Assembly (NCBI GenBank): GCA_943787445.1
Contig: CALSML010000015.1
Coordinates: forward strand, 19,973-83,972
DNA: 64,000 nucleotides
Source of the DNA: an uncultured Alphaproteobacteria bacterium
GTDB lineage: Bacteria > Pseudomonadota > Alphaproteobacteria > UBA6615
Reading direction: 5' to 3'
Positions 27,916 through 36,698 of the stretch are shown in pieces. The position numbers and the translations under genes were made by a program. The notes below the pieces were generated by a model. The model ran no database searches, had not been told where the DNA came from, and was given only the letters and a program-made list of their open reading frames with translations. Every line of letters starts with the position of its first letter. Position 1 is the stretch's first letter.

Positions 27916-28644
27916 ACCCTCGCGGGCGCGAGCAGCCGTCACCCCGGAAAAGAATGCGATCTGTGTGGGCACATCCCGAACGCCGATGGCGTTCCGATAA
28001 CGGCTCACAAAGGAACGGTAGACCCCGTATTTCAGGTACACCTCCCGCGCGGTCATGGTAACACCGCGATACTCTGATCGCAGCACACCGGCCACATAGA
28101 CCCGAAAAAATCCGTCCGGCATCCGGCTCCAGCGGGCATGTACCTCGACCTTGTGCCAAGCTCCCCGCAGGTCTTCCTCGGGTATAAGAAGGTCCTTGGC
28201 GCCGCGCGCCAAATGATTGGCGAGCACAAGACCATCTGCGGTGTGCAAAAACATGAACACCGGATTTGATGCTGTCTGGTGGAACTGTCCCAGAACCGTT
28301 TTGGTCGGGAAGACATTGGGAAAGTCATCGGGCAGATACAGGGACCAACCGTACCAGGATTCGGTGTTCGGCCGAATTCGATTGCTTCGATCCTGCGCCA
28401 GTTCCGATCGTTCGCGGTCTGTTGCGCAGTCGCTGAGACCTCTGGTTTCGCCACAGTCACCCGGGCGCACTTCGAAACGCTGGACGGTCGGCGCAGACGC
28501 CGATCCCGTGGGGTCCGGGACAATCCGGTAGCCATAAGGAGTTGTGCTCAGGGAGCGATAGAAACTGCCCAGCCCGTCTGCCTGCAGCGCTGTCGCGCCC
28601 GCCAGAAAACCAAGCGCGACGAAGAAACAGATTGTCGGCTGCAA
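27895..28644 (-). CDS. Secreted polysaccharide lyase-like protein (heparin lyase I type fold)
   Basis: A 249-residue exported protein: hydrophobic signal sequence at residues 4-20, likely cut after LQA. The mature part resembles the 'Polysaccharide lyase' family (PF14099-like beta-jelly roll): ESWYGWSLYLPDDFPNVFP, 'TVLGQFHQ', a mid 'DLRGAWHKVEVHARWS' strand, 'GFFRVYVAGVL' and 'YLKYGVYRSF'. In related lyases the basic catalytic residues lie in such segments, but I cannot assign them here. It probably acts in the periplasm or outside on an acidic glycan. The gene is inserted between rmuC and recR and overlaps the rmuC 3' end by 21 bp. Confidence 0.7.
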   Translation of the reverse strand: MQPTICFFVALGFLAGATALQADGLGSFYRSLSTTPYGYRIVPDPTGSASAPTVQRFEVRPGDCGETRGLSDCATDRERSELAQDRSNRIRPNTESWYGWSLYLPDDFPNVFPTKTVLGQFHQTASNPVFMFLHTADGLVLANHLARGAKDLLIPEEDLRGAWHKVEVHARWSRMPDGFFRVYVAGVLRSEYRGVTMTAREVYLKYGVYRSFVSRYRNAIGVRDVPTQIAFFSGVTAARAREGLFDAAQ

Positions 28645-28654
28645 CCGGCGAATA

Positions 28655-29248
28655 TCAGACTTCCCGGCGGCTCTTGATCGCAGCTGTCAGGGTCCCGTCA
28701 TCCAGATAGTCGAGCTCCCCGCCCACCGGTACGCCGTGTGCCAGACGTGAAATCCTTACCCCCGCATCAGCCAGACGTTCGGTGATGTAGTGCGCCGTCG
28801 TTTGCCCCGCGACGGTCGCGTTGGTGGCAAGAATTACTTCCTTAGCTTCAGGAGACTTCGCCCGTTCGACCAGGTGGCCAATCCGCAAATCGTCCGGCCC
28901 CACCCCATCCAGTGCCGACAGGGTACCGCCGAGCACATGATAGATCCCGCCAAAGGATGCTGTGCGTTCCAGCGCCCAGAGATCGGCCACATCCTCGATC
29001 ACGCAGATCACACTGCGATCACGTTCAAGGTCGGCGCAGATACGACACGGGTCGACCGTGTCCACATTACCGCAACTCGTGCAGGTTCGGATGGCCGCCG
29101 CGGCACCCGCAATGGCCTCCGCCAGCGGCTGCATCAGCTGGCCTGGCCGCTTGATCAGATGCAGGGTTGCCCGGCGTGCCGAGCGTGGCCCCAGTCCCGG
29201 CAGTTTTGCCAGCAGATCGACCAGACGTTCGATTTCAGGTGTGGACAT
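28655..29248 (-). CDS. recR: Recombination protein RecR
   Basis: A 197-residue RecFOR-pathway protein that helps load RecA at gaps. The helix-hairpin-helix at the start reads '[19 protein letters not shown]'. A four-cysteine zinc finger is formed by Cys56, Cys59, Cys68 and Cys71 ([16 protein letters not shown]). The Toprim region follows ([14 protein letters not shown]). It is the last gene of dnaX-ybaB-recR, 19 bp after ybaB, in the standard bacterial order. Confidence 0.96.
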   Translation of the reverse strand: MSTPEIERLVDLLAKLPGLGPRSARRATLHLIKRPGQLMQPLAEAIAGAAAAIRTCTSCGNVDTVDPCRICADLERDRSVICVIEDVADLWALERTASFGGIYHVLGGTLSALDGVGPDDLRIGHLVERAKSPEAKEVILATNATVAGQTTAHYITERLADAGVRISRLAHGVPVGGELDYLDDGTLTAAIKSRREV

Positions 29249-29267
29249 CAGCGCGTGCGAATCGCTT

Positions 29268-29597
29268 TCAGCCGCCGAATGGCAGGTTCATGCCCGGCGG
29301 CAGATTCAGGCCACCGGTCAGTTCCTTCATTTCCTCTGCCATGCGCTGTTCGGCCTTGTTCTTGGCATCTGCATGGGCGGCCACGATCAGGTCTTCAAGA
29401 ATTTCGACTTCGTCACCATTCAGAAGGCTCGGATCGATCCGAATGCCCTTCATCTCGCTCTTGCCGTTCAGGGTGACGACCACCATCCCGGCCCCCGCGG
29501 CACCTTCCACGGTGAGCTCGGCAAGACGCTCCTGCATCTCGCCCATCTTGGCCTGCATTTCCTGCGCCTGTTTCATCAGGTTGCCCAGGTTCTTCAT
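29268..29597 (-). CDS. YbaB/EbfC family nucleoid-associated protein
   Basis: A 109-residue small DNA-binding protein. The signature '[20 protein letters not shown]' at the start and a central strand region with '[20 protein letters not shown]' are typical. The C-terminus is Gly/Met-rich ([15 protein letters not shown]). YbaB proteins form dimers that bind DNA non-specifically and compact it. The start codon overlaps the dnaX stop by 4 bp, so the two are coupled. Confidence 0.94.
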   Translation of the reverse strand: MKNLGNLMKQAQEMQAKMGEMQERLAELTVEGAAGAGMVVVTLNGKSEMKGIRIDPSLLNGDEVEILEDLIVAAHADAKNKAEQRMAEEMKELTGGLNLPPGMNLPFGG

Positions 29598-31543
29598 TCG
29601 TCATCCTCGGTTTCAATCGGCACATCATCGGCCAATGGTTCCTCGGTCACGACCTCGCGGCTCGTAACCCGTTCAATCCTGGCACCCGGAAACGCCTCCA
29701 GCGCGGCGCGGACGATCGGATTATCTGCAGCCTCTTCATAAGCCGCGCTTTCGGCCGCCTGATCCTGTTCGGCAAGGGTATCCCCGCCCCGATCGCGGGA
29801 AACGCTGACCTGCCAGTGCGTGCCACACCATTCGCGCAGACGATTGAGAACCTGTCCCGGCAAATCGGAGGGGGCATGCTCAATCGGCTGAAACTCCAGC
29901 CTCCCCGGCTCATAGGAGACCAAACGAACATTCGCATAGAGATGGTTGCGCAGGGTCATTTCCCGGTTGGTAGCAAACAAGCCAACCAGAGCACGGTAGT
30001 CCTGTGGATCCGCCAGCGCCTGGGGCGCCTGATCGATCTCGGGGGCAGGTTGCGGAATCTCGGTCTGCGGCGCTGCGGCGGATTGTGCCCCGCCGCCCGC
30101 AACCGCTTGCGCGCTGCCACCGCTCTGTCCCGCACCAACGGGTGCCGGGTCACCTGCGCCAGTCGGCGCAACCGGTGCAGCCGGGGCTTCGCCTTCGAGT
30201 TTCTTGATGAGGTCTCCCGGTGGCGGCATATCGGCCGCATAGGCCAGCCGGATCAGTACCATCTCCGCGGCCGGCATGACGGACGGCGCACGCTGGACCT
30301 CGCCCACGCCTTTGAGCAGCATCTGCCAAGCGCGCGACAGAACGGCCACACCCAACTTTTCGGCCATCTCGCGACCGCGCACCCGTTCCAACTCCGATAC
30401 GGACGGATCGTCGGCAGCCTTGGGCACCAGTTTGACCCGGGTGATCCAGTGACTCAGCTCCAGCAGATCCTGCAGAACAGACAAGGGATCAGCGCCAGAA
30501 TCATAAAGCGTTCCCAGTCCCTCGAGCGCATCGGCAGTCCGGCCGTTCATCAGGGCCTCGAAAATATCGAACACGGCCGCGCTGTCCGCCGTGCCCAGCA
30601 TCGTCCGGACATCATCTTCGCTCGCCACCCCGCCATTGGAACAATGGGCGGAAATGGTCTGGTCGAGCAAAGACAGTCCGTCACGAACCGAGCCATCGGC
30701 GGCCCGTGCGATCAGACGCAGTGCGCCATCTTCGAGCTTGGCATCCTCGGCTTCGGCAATCTTGCTGAAATGCCCGATCAGATCATCCGCATTGACGCGG
30801 CGGAGATCGAAACGCTGACACCGCGAGAGAACCGTGACCGGTACTTTGCGTATTTCCGTGGTCGCAAAGATGAACTTCACATGCTCGGGCGGCTCTTCCA
30901 GGGTCTTGAGCAAGGCATTAAAGGCATGCCGCGACAGCATGTGCACTTCATCGATAATGTAGACCTTGTAGCGACCGAACACCGGTCGATACCTCACCCC
31001 ATCCAGAATCTCGCGAATGTCATCAACGCCGGTCCGGCTGGCGGCATCGACCTCGATCACATCGGGATGACGATCCTCGGTGATGGCTATGCTCTGCGCA
31101 TCATTCGGGTCCGGGTTGATGGTTAGCCCGCCTTCGGCGTTCAGGCATTTGGCGATAATGCGCGCAGTTGAGGTTTTCCCCACTCCGCGCACGCCGGTCA
31201 GAATGAACGCATGGGCCACACGATTCAGGTCGAAGGCATTTGTCAGAGTGCGCACGAGAGCTTCCTGACCAATCACCTCGGAAAAATTCTGTGGCCGATA
31301 TTTGCGGGCGAGCACCTGATAGGCCTCGTCTGCTTCTTCGGTCACCGGCGACGCGGCAGCCGGCGCCGGCGCAACCACCTCCGCTTCCGGTGCGACAATT
31401 GGGGTTTCTGCAGGCGGTGGCGATGGCGGTGCATCCAGAAAGCTGCCCTGATTGGGGTCATCAATCGTCGGACTGCCTTCGGAAGACTCATCCGAATCTG
31501 CATCTGGCAGCAGGTCGGTTGGGTCTTCGTTGTCGACAGTCAT
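29594..31543 (-). CDS. dnaX: DNA polymerase III subunit gamma/tau without the zinc-site cysteines
   Basis: A 649-residue clamp-loader subunit. An acidic, Pro-rich N-terminal extension of about 75 residues precedes the domain start '[20 protein letters not shown]'. Walker A is GVRGVGKT (residues 117-124), Walker B is within '[11 protein letters not shown]', and the SRC sensor reads '[10 protein letters not shown]'. The stretch that in most bacteria holds the four-cysteine zinc site (CGxCxxC) reads [20 protein letters not shown] here and has no cysteine, without any frame problem. The Ala/Pro/Gly-rich linker at about 430-510 leads to the tau C-terminal domain. It is probably cotranscribed with ybaB and recR, with the SRP RNA gene just upstream. 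Confidence 0.95.
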   Translation of the reverse strand: MTVDNEDPTDLLPDADSDESSEGSPTIDDPNQGSFLDAPPSPPPAETPIVAPEAEVVAPAPAAASPVTEEADEAYQVLARKYRPQNFSEVIGQEALVRTLTNAFDLNRVAHAFILTGVRGVGKTSTARIIAKCLNAEGGLTINPDPNDAQSIAITEDRHPDVIEVDAASRTGVDDIREILDGVRYRPVFGRYKVYIIDEVHMLSRHAFNALLKTLEEPPEHVKFIFATTEIRKVPVTVLSRCQRFDLRRVNADDLIGHFSKIAEAEDAKLEDGALRLIARAADGSVRDGLSLLDQTISAHCSNGGVASEDDVRTMLGTADSAAVFDIFEALMNGRTADALEGLGTLYDSGADPLSVLQDLLELSHWITRVKLVPKAADDPSVSELERVRGREMAEKLGVAVLSRAWQMLLKGVGEVQRAPSVMPAAEMVLIRLAYAADMPPPGDLIKKLEGEAPAAPVAPTGAGDPAPVGAGQSGGSAQAVAGGGAQSAAAPQTEIPQPAPEIDQAPQALADPQDYRALVGLFATNREMTLRNHLYANVRLVSYEPGRLEFQPIEHAPSDLPGQVLNRLREWCGTHWQVSVSRDRGGDTLAEQDQAAESAAYEEAADNPIVRAALEAFPGARIERVTSREVVTEEPLADDVPIETEDDE

Positions 31544-31605
31544 GAAAGGTGGATGCTTCTTACGTTGGTGACAGGAACACGAATATCCGATTCGGTGTTC
31601 GAAGT

Positions 31606-31702
31606 GGGAGACCGGTTGATACGACCCAGGCGGAACTCGTTACGGCTGCTTCCTTCCGGACCTGACCGAGTTGGCGAGATGCCCGTCCGCCCGGCCTCCC
31701 AC
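31606..31702 (-). ncRNA. ffs: Signal recognition particle RNA, small bacterial (4.5S) type
   Basis: The minus strand contains the invariant SRP apical loop GGTCAGGTCCGGAAGGAAGC, which carries the GGAA tetraloop and the Ffh-binding asymmetric loop. The flanks pair: GGGAGGCCGG near 31700 with CCGGTCTCCC near 31606, and GGCGGA with TCCGCC inside, giving one long hairpin of about 97 nt. It sits 62 bp upstream of dnaX on the same strand, a frequent alphaproteobacterial arrangement. It binds Ffh to target membrane proteins to SecYEG and YidC. Confidence 0.95.
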
Positions 31703-31706
31703 GCGG

Positions 31707-31712
31707 ACTATA
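31707..31712 (-). promoter_or_regulatory. ffs: -10 element of the ffs promoter
   Basis: TATAGT on the minus strand lies 4-6 bp before the predicted 5' end of the SRP RNA at 31700-31702, where a -10 box is expected. No good -35 hexamer is visible at 16-18 bp upstream (GTTTAT or GGTTTA). Confidence 0.5.
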
Positions 31713-31821
31713 TCAGATCGCGCACGGCGATAAACCACCGGACAGCCAATCTCTCCAAGTCTTTCCACAGGCCTGCGCGTGTGACACGTTAGTGGCCGTT
31801 TTCCCCTGCATTCAAAGCATC

Positions 31822-32736
31822 ATGGCGCGCACAAATTTCTATTCCAGCGAATATCTGGACCGAGTCTCGCATCTTCGCAAAGATTCAACCTGGCTGAACG
31901 AACAGCTCTCCAGCACCAGCACCCGGCTCCTGCCCGTCTGGCAGCAAAACAATCTCGTCAAAGGGACGGATTTTGTCGAAGCAGCGATTCTTGAAATCAG
32001 CCACGTGGAATCCCTGCGCAGTGACGAGGTCGAGCCGGTGCTGCTCGGCATGATCGATGGCACGGCCTACTTCACCCTTGATGTCAGTCATATCGAGAAC
32101 CCCCATGAACACGAACTTCTGGGTGCTGCAGGCGTCTTCGAAGATCTCCGCAAGGTCGGCCCCTATATCCAGCACGAACAGGGCAACCTGCTGGCTTATG
32201 CGCGCGGCATCAATTACTGGCACCAGCGCCACCGCTTCTGCGGTGTCTGCGGCAGCCTGACCCGCAGTGAGGCGGCCGGCCATCAGCGCCGCTGCAGCAA
32301 TGAATCCTGCAACGCCATGCATTTCCCGCGCACCGATGTGGCCTGCATCATGCTGATTTATGACGAGGACCGCATCATCATGGGCAAGGCGCCGCGCTTT
32401 CAGGGCAAGATGCAGTCTGTCCTGGCGGGATTTCTGGAACCGGGCGAGACCATGGAAGACTGCGTCGCACGCGAAGTGATGGAAGAGGTCGGCGTTCAGG
32501 TCACCGATATGGAGTACCAGCACTCCCAGCCCTGGCCTTTCCCGTCATCCCTGATGGTCGGCTACCGCGCCCGCGCGGTCACAACAGAGATCACCATCGA
32601 CCCCATCGAATTGTTGTCGGCAGAATGGATGTCCCGGGACGAACTCAAGGCCATCACGCCGGATTCCGAGGTGCAGCTGCCGCGCAAGGATTCCATCGCG
32701 CGACGCCTCATCGAGGAGTGGCTGGCCGAAGGCTAG
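31822..32736 (+). CDS. nudC: NAD(+) diphosphatase (NudC-type Nudix hydrolase)
   Basis: A 304-residue Nudix protein that cleaves NAD(H) to NMN(H) and AMP, and can act on NAD-capped RNA in the NudC family. A four-cysteine zinc ribbon is visible: FCGVCG, then RRCSNESCNAMHFPR. The Nudix box is GFLEPGETMEDCVAREVMEE, matching Gx5Ex7REUxEExGU, and the NudC-specific SQPWPFP follows shortly after. The ATG at 31822 gives the usual start; an upstream GTG would add ten residues. It is divergent from the ffs/dnaX unit. Confidence 0.94.
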   Translation: MARTNFYSSEYLDRVSHLRKDSTWLNEQLSSTSTRLLPVWQQNNLVKGTDFVEAAILEISHVESLRSDEVEPVLLGMIDGTAYFTLDVSHIENPHEHELLGAAGVFEDLRKVGPYIQHEQGNLLAYARGINYWHQRHRFCGVCGSLTRSEAAGHQRRCSNESCNAMHFPRTDVACIMLIYDEDRIIMGKAPRFQGKMQSVLAGFLEPGETMEDCVAREVMEEVGVQVTDMEYQHSQPWPFPSSLMVGYRARAVTTEITIDPIELLSAEWMSRDELKAITPDSEVQLPRKDSIARRLIEEWLAEG

Positions 32737-32740
32737 TCGA

Positions 32741-33610
32741 CTACTGGTTGCGGAATTCGTCCGCCGGATAGACGCCGAGCACGCGCACATTCTTCGAGAA
32801 ATAATCGAGTTCCTCAAAGGCCTGCGCCACGTTCGGGTCCGCGGGATGCCCTTCCATTTCGGCATAGAACCGCGCCACGGAGAATTTCTCCCCCGAGATA
32901 TAGCTCTCGAGTTTGGTGATATTCACACCATTGGTCGCAAAACCACCCAGCGCCTTGTAGAGCGCGGCGGGCACTGATCGAACCTCGAAAATCAGCGACG
33001 TCATGGACGGGCCGTCATTGGGGTCCGGGTCGCGTCGTGCGCGGGACAGCACAACAAAGCGCGTCGTGTTGCCAATCCGGTCCTCGAACCGCGACCGCAG
33101 GACCTGTAGATCATAAATCTCACCGGCCAGTGCGGGCGCAAGCGCTCCGATCGTCGGATCGCCCAGTTCGGCAATTTCCAAGGCCGAACCGGCGGTATCG
33201 GCACGGGCGCGCGTACGAACGCCCAATTGCGCCAGCTGTTCACGGCACTGGGCCAACGCCTGGGGGTGGCTGCGCACTTCAGCCAGACCATCGAGCGTCG
33301 CATCCTTGGTGCCGAGCAACTGATACTGCACACCCAGATAATGCTCACGCACAATGTAGAGCTTAGATTCCGGCAGCAGCTGATGAATATCTGCCACACG
33401 ACCGCCCAGCGTGTTCTCGATGGGAATCATCGCCAGCGCCGCCCGGTTTTCGGTCTCCACGGCAGCAAAGGCATCCTCGAACGACGCGCAGGCAAGTGGG
33501 ATCATGTCCGGAAAGGCCTGTGCGCACGCGATGTGCGAATTGGCACCCTGCACACCCTGATACGCGATGGTGTTCGCCGGATCTACGGCTGCGTCGTTCT
33601 GGTCGCTCAT
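32741..33610 (-). CDS. pheA: Prephenate dehydratase
   Basis: A 289-residue monofunctional PheA that converts prephenate to phenylpyruvate. The catalytic domain starts IAYQGVQGANSHIA, and the dehydratase motif with catalytic Thr is GNTTRFVVLSR. A C-terminal ACT domain follows: 'FEVRSVPAALYKALGGF', then 'NITKLESYISGEKFSVARFY', which binds phenylalanine for feedback inhibition. No chorismate mutase domain is fused. The start at 33610 (MSDQ) is preferred over ATGs 15-18 bp upstream. It lies 33 bp downstream of kdsB on the same strand, and nudC is convergent 4 bp away. Confidence 0.94.
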   Translation of the reverse strand: MSDQNDAAVDPANTIAYQGVQGANSHIACAQAFPDMIPLACASFEDAFAAVETENRAALAMIPIENTLGGRVADIHQLLPESKLYIVREHYLGVQYQLLGTKDATLDGLAEVRSHPQALAQCREQLAQLGVRTRARADTAGSALEIAELGDPTIGALAPALAGEIYDLQVLRSRFEDRIGNTTRFVVLSRARRDPDPNDGPSMTSLIFEVRSVPAALYKALGGFATNGVNITKLESYISGEKFSVARFYAEMEGHPADPNVAQAFEELDYFSKNVRVLGVYPADEFRNQ

Positions 33611-33643
33611 GGTCTGTTCTTTCATCAAAAACGCGCGAGCCTG

Positions 33644-34414
33644 CTAAGCCAGCAAAGCACGCGCGCGCTCAAGATCAGCCGGAGTATCGACACCGAGCGG
33701 AACGGTGTCAACGAGCGCAGCATCAATGCGCATTCCCGCCTCCAGGGCCCGCAATTGTTCCAGCTTCTCACGCTGTTCCAGCGGACTTGCCGACAAGGCC
33801 ACAAACCGCGTTAGCGCATCACGCCGGTAGGTGTAGAGCCCTATATGATGAAAATGATCGCCCGGTCCCGTCGGTACCGTTGCCCGGCTGAAATAGAGTG
33901 CTCGCCCGCTGAGCGCGCCTTCGGACAAGGCGAGAACGGCCTTCACCACATTCGGGTTCGTGCGTTCGCTCTCTTCAGTGATTGCACAGACCGCCGTCGC
34001 GATATCGACGGCAGGATTGTCGAGCACCCGGACACAGGCTCGGACAACATCCGGATCGAGCGTCGGCAGATCCCCTTGCAAATTTACGACGGCGTCATGG
34101 TGACCCTCGGGGTCGAAGGATTCCAATGCGGCGGAAATACGATCCGAACCCGATGGCAAATCCGGATCAGTGAGCACGGCGCGGCCACCTGCAGTCTCTA
34201 CCGCCTCAGCGATTTCAGCTTCGGCGCAGGCAATGACCACGGGACCGACATCGGCTTCTTCGGCGCGGCGAAGGCACTGTACGATCATCGGCAGGCCCGC
34301 AATATCGGCCAGCGGCTTGTCCGGTAACCGGGTAGAGGCCATGCGGGCGGGAATCAGGACCACAGGGTTGCGCGGCACATCCCGCGTAGGAGTTGAATTC
34401 GACAGGTTTTTCAT
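33644..34414 (-). CDS. kdsB: 3-deoxy-manno-octulosonate cytidylyltransferase
   Basis: A 256-residue CMP-Kdo synthetase, activating Kdo for lipopolysaccharide core assembly. The nucleotide loop is [21 protein letters not shown] (about residues 18-38), and later segments 'VINLQGD'-like [13 protein letters not shown] and '[13 protein letters not shown]' are typical of KdsB. The presence of the gene supports an LPS-bearing Gram-negative host. The start at 34414 has AAAGGG directly against the ATG, closer than usual, so a start a few codons downstream remains possible. It is followed by pheA. Confidence 0.94.
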   Translation of the reverse strand: MKNLSNSTPTRDVPRNPVVLIPARMASTRLPDKPLADIAGLPMIVQCLRRAEEADVGPVVIACAEAEIAEAVETAGGRAVLTDPDLPSGSDRISAALESFDPEGHHDAVVNLQGDLPTLDPDVVRACVRVLDNPAVDIATAVCAITEESERTNPNVVKAVLALSEGALSGRALYFSRATVPTGPGDHFHHIGLYTYRRDALTRFVALSASPLEQREKLEQLRALEAGMRIDAALVDTVPLGVDTPADLERARALLA

Positions 34415-34610
34415 CCCTTTTGGAGCGCTGCGACCTAATGCCGCGAGATGGTGATCGGCGCTGGCCGGTCGTCACCGTGAAAGATATATCTCGACGCACG
34501 CGAACGGAACCTCTCCCCCGTGGACAGGTGAACGACCGCTCGTTAAATTTGCGGCGCGCGTTGCCACACGGTCACGCGCTACGACCGGTTTATACGGGGT
34601 AAGTGAAGTT

Positions 34611-35150
34611 ATGGGTGGCGAATTTTACAAGGTCTGGGGAGCAGCACTGATTGCGTTGACGGTTGCGCTAGCAATCGGCATCGGGATCAACGAAGTAACC
34701 CACAGCGAACATCTCGAAGAAAACGCCTACAAGGTAAACGTACCCGAGGGTGGTGCGCCAACTGCGGCGGTCGCCGAGAAGAAGGTGATCGAGCCGATTA
34801 CCCCTCTTCTGGCATCAGCCGATGTGGCTGCGGGTGAGAAAGCCTTCAAGCGTTGCGCAACCTGTCACTCCTTCGAAAAGGGCGGTCCGAACAAGGTCGG
34901 ACCGAACCTTTACAATGTCGTGGGCAATCAGGTCGGCACCGTTCCCGGCTTCGCTTATTCCAACGCGCTCAAGGCCAAGGGCGGCCAGTGGGGTTACGAT
35001 CAGCTCAACGCCTTCCTCGCCAAACCGAAGGAGTGGGTGCCAGGCACCAAGATGAACTTTGCGGGCATCAAGAAATCCCAAGATCGTGCCAATCTTATTG
35101 CCTTCCTGCGCCAGCACGCGGACACCCCGCTGCCGATCCCAGGACAGTAG
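34611..35150 (+). CDS. Membrane-anchored class I cytochrome c (CycM/c-552 type)
   Basis: A 179-residue c-type cytochrome. The N-terminal hydrophobic segment at residues 9-27 is not followed by a clear cleavage site, so it likely stays as a membrane anchor. A flexible linker of about 45 residues leads to the heme domain. Heme attachment is CATCH (Cys82, Cys85, His86), and the Met ligand is Met148 in PGTKMNF. This matches the alphaproteobacterial CycM/cytochrome c-y family, which carries electrons between the bc1 complex and cytochrome c oxidase. A weak terminator follows. It is divergent from kdsB across 196 bp. Confidence 0.93.
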   Translation: MGGEFYKVWGAALIALTVALAIGIGINEVTHSEHLEENAYKVNVPEGGAPTAAVAEKKVIEPITPLLASADVAAGEKAFKRCATCHSFEKGGPNKVGPNLYNVVGNQVGTVPGFAYSNALKAKGGQWGYDQLNAFLAKPKEWVPGTKMNFAGIKKSQDRANLIAFLRQHADTPLPIPGQ

Positions 35151-35178
35151 TCACACCGCACTAAAAGCGACTATCTTC

Positions 35179-35205
35179 AAAGCGGCGCGCAGGCGCCGCT
35201 TTGTA
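35179..35205 (+). terminator. Hairpin terminator after cytochrome c gene
   Basis: A perfect 10-bp stem AAAGCGGCGC/GCGCCGCTTT with a 4-nt loop (GCAG) lies 29 bp after the cytochrome c stop. The A run on the left and T run on the right make it usable in both directions, although the U tract is short (TTTGTATTT). It separates the cytochrome gene from hisN. Confidence 0.65.
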
Positions 35206-35222
35206 TTTGGGGAGACGCCGCT

Positions 35223-36020
35223 TTGACTGACAATCTCAACCCTGAGTTTGCTTCACTCGCCCACCGGCTCGCAGACGCGGCCGGTGATGCCGCGATGCGT
35301 CTGTTTCGTACCCAACTCGACATCGAAACAAAAGATGACGCCAGCCCGGTGACCCGTGCTGATCGCGAAGCTGAGACCGTGATGCGCGAATCGATCAACG
35401 CGACATTTCCCGATCACGGTATTCTCGGCGAAGAATATGGTGCCGAACGGACCGATGCCGAATTCGTCTGGGTTCTCGACCCGATCGATGGCACCCGGGC
35501 CTTCATCAATGGCATTCCCCTTTTCGCAACCCTGATAGCCTTGCTGCAGGACGGTGAGCCTGTCCTCGGGCTCAACGCCTACCCGGCACTCGAAGAACGC
35601 TGGTTGGGGCAACGTGGCACACCAACACTGCATTGGGGCCGTGACGGGGGAGCACGTGAAACCCACGTTCGCGCCTGCCCGACCCTCAAGGCTGCGCGGA
35701 TGTGCACCACGTCGCCCGACATGTTCAATGCAGAAGACGCCAAGCGTTATGCGAGTCTGCGGTCCGCCGTGCTGGAACCACGCTTCGGAACGGATGCCTG
35801 GGCCTATGCCATGGTCGCATCCGGTCAGACCGATATCGCCGCCGAAAGCGGCATGCAGCCCTATGACTATCTCTCCCATGCCGTGATCGTCGCTGGCGCC
35901 GGGGGCACCATCACCGACTGGGAGGGGCAGCCCTTGCGCATCGGCTCTCCTGGATCCGTTCTCGCCTGCGGGGATCCCGAAATTCACGCCGCGGCGCTGG
36001 ACGCTCTCCAGACAAATTAA
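35223..36020 (+). CDS. hisN: Histidinol-phosphatase, inositol monophosphatase family
   Basis: A 265-residue magnesium-dependent phosphatase of the IMPase superfamily, HisN type. Metal-site motifs are visible: 'GILGEEYG' (Glu ligand) and WVLDPIDGTRAFINGIP with the DPIDGT signature. The C-terminal 'WAYAMVASGQTDIAAE' is typical of the family. The TTG start at 35223 is preceded by GGGGAG at 8 bp. It catalyses the penultimate histidine step in organisms lacking HisB phosphatase. Overlap in activity with inositol phosphatases is possible. The ACT regulator follows after 14 bp. Confidence 0.87.
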   Translation: MTDNLNPEFASLAHRLADAAGDAAMRLFRTQLDIETKDDASPVTRADREAETVMRESINATFPDHGILGEEYGAERTDAEFVWVLDPIDGTRAFINGIPLFATLIALLQDGEPVLGLNAYPALEERWLGQRGTPTLHWGRDGGARETHVRACPTLKAARMCTTSPDMFNAEDAKRYASLRSAVLEPRFGTDAWAYAMVASGQTDIAAESGMQPYDYLSHAVIVAGAGGTITDWEGQPLRIGSPGSVLACGDPEIHAAALDALQTN

Positions 36021-36034
36021 CAGGGAACGAATTC

Positions 36035-36559
36035 ATGGCCCATGATGTCCGCATCGCAATTTCCTGCCCCGATCGTACCGGGTTGCTGTCTGCGATTACT
36101 GGTCGCCTGTTTGATCTGGGTGCCGATATTGGTGATACGAGCTTTGCCGTTCTGGGCGAAGCCGCTGAATTCGCGACGGTTGCCCGACTGCCCGACCCAT
36201 TGAGCGCCGACGAAGTTCGCGACACGCTCGCCAGCCTCGATGAACTCGACGGCGCCGACATCACCGTGGCCCCCTTCACTCTGGGTGCAACCCACACTGA
36301 AAGCGGTCAGGTGACTCATCGCATCGAAGTGCGCGGCACCGATCGCCCGGGGCTCGTCGCGCGACTGACCGAGGCTTTTTCCGATTACGGCGCCAATATC
36401 GTTCGCATGGACTGCGAACGGGAACGCGGAGCTTCTGCGGAAGACTACGTCGTGCGGATCGAGGCCTGGATTCCCGATGCGCGCGCCCAGACCTGTCTGG
36501 CCGCGGTCGACAACACGGCACAGTCTCTGGGCCTGTCGAGCCGCTCCGAACCGGCGTAA
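36035..36559 (+). CDS. Double ACT-domain regulator (GcvR-like)
   Basis: A 174-residue protein made of two ACT domains. The first (residues 4-75) starts 'VRIAISCPDRTGLLSAITGR'; the second (about 92-165) starts 'RIEVRGTDRPGLVARLTEAF'. Both show the G-x-x-x-x-I/L ligand-binding turn (DRTGLLSAI, DRPGLVARL). The arrangement is that of glycine cleavage repressor GcvR and related amino-acid sensors. No DNA-binding domain is seen, so any control would be through a partner protein. It is probably in an operon with hisN (14-bp gap). Confidence 0.85.
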   Translation: MAHDVRIAISCPDRTGLLSAITGRLFDLGADIGDTSFAVLGEAAEFATVARLPDPLSADEVRDTLASLDELDGADITVAPFTLGATHTESGQVTHRIEVRGTDRPGLVARLTEAFSDYGANIVRMDCERERGASAEDYVVRIEAWIPDARAQTCLAAVDNTAQSLGLSSRSEPA

Positions 36560-36698
36560 GCGGCGGCAATCAGGCCGGAATTACGGTACAATCCGGGCTC
36601 TCCCTGACAAGCCTGTGACTTCCGGTCGGTTTTGCTTGAATGGCAGGGGGTTCTGACCCCATCTAGAGGTCGATTGTTGGTTCCGTCTGGGAGGACAC

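Noticed and set aside
29594..31543. Programmed frameshift site for gamma in dnaX
   Set aside because: I found no A-run slippery sequence with a downstream hairpin typical of the E. coli type.
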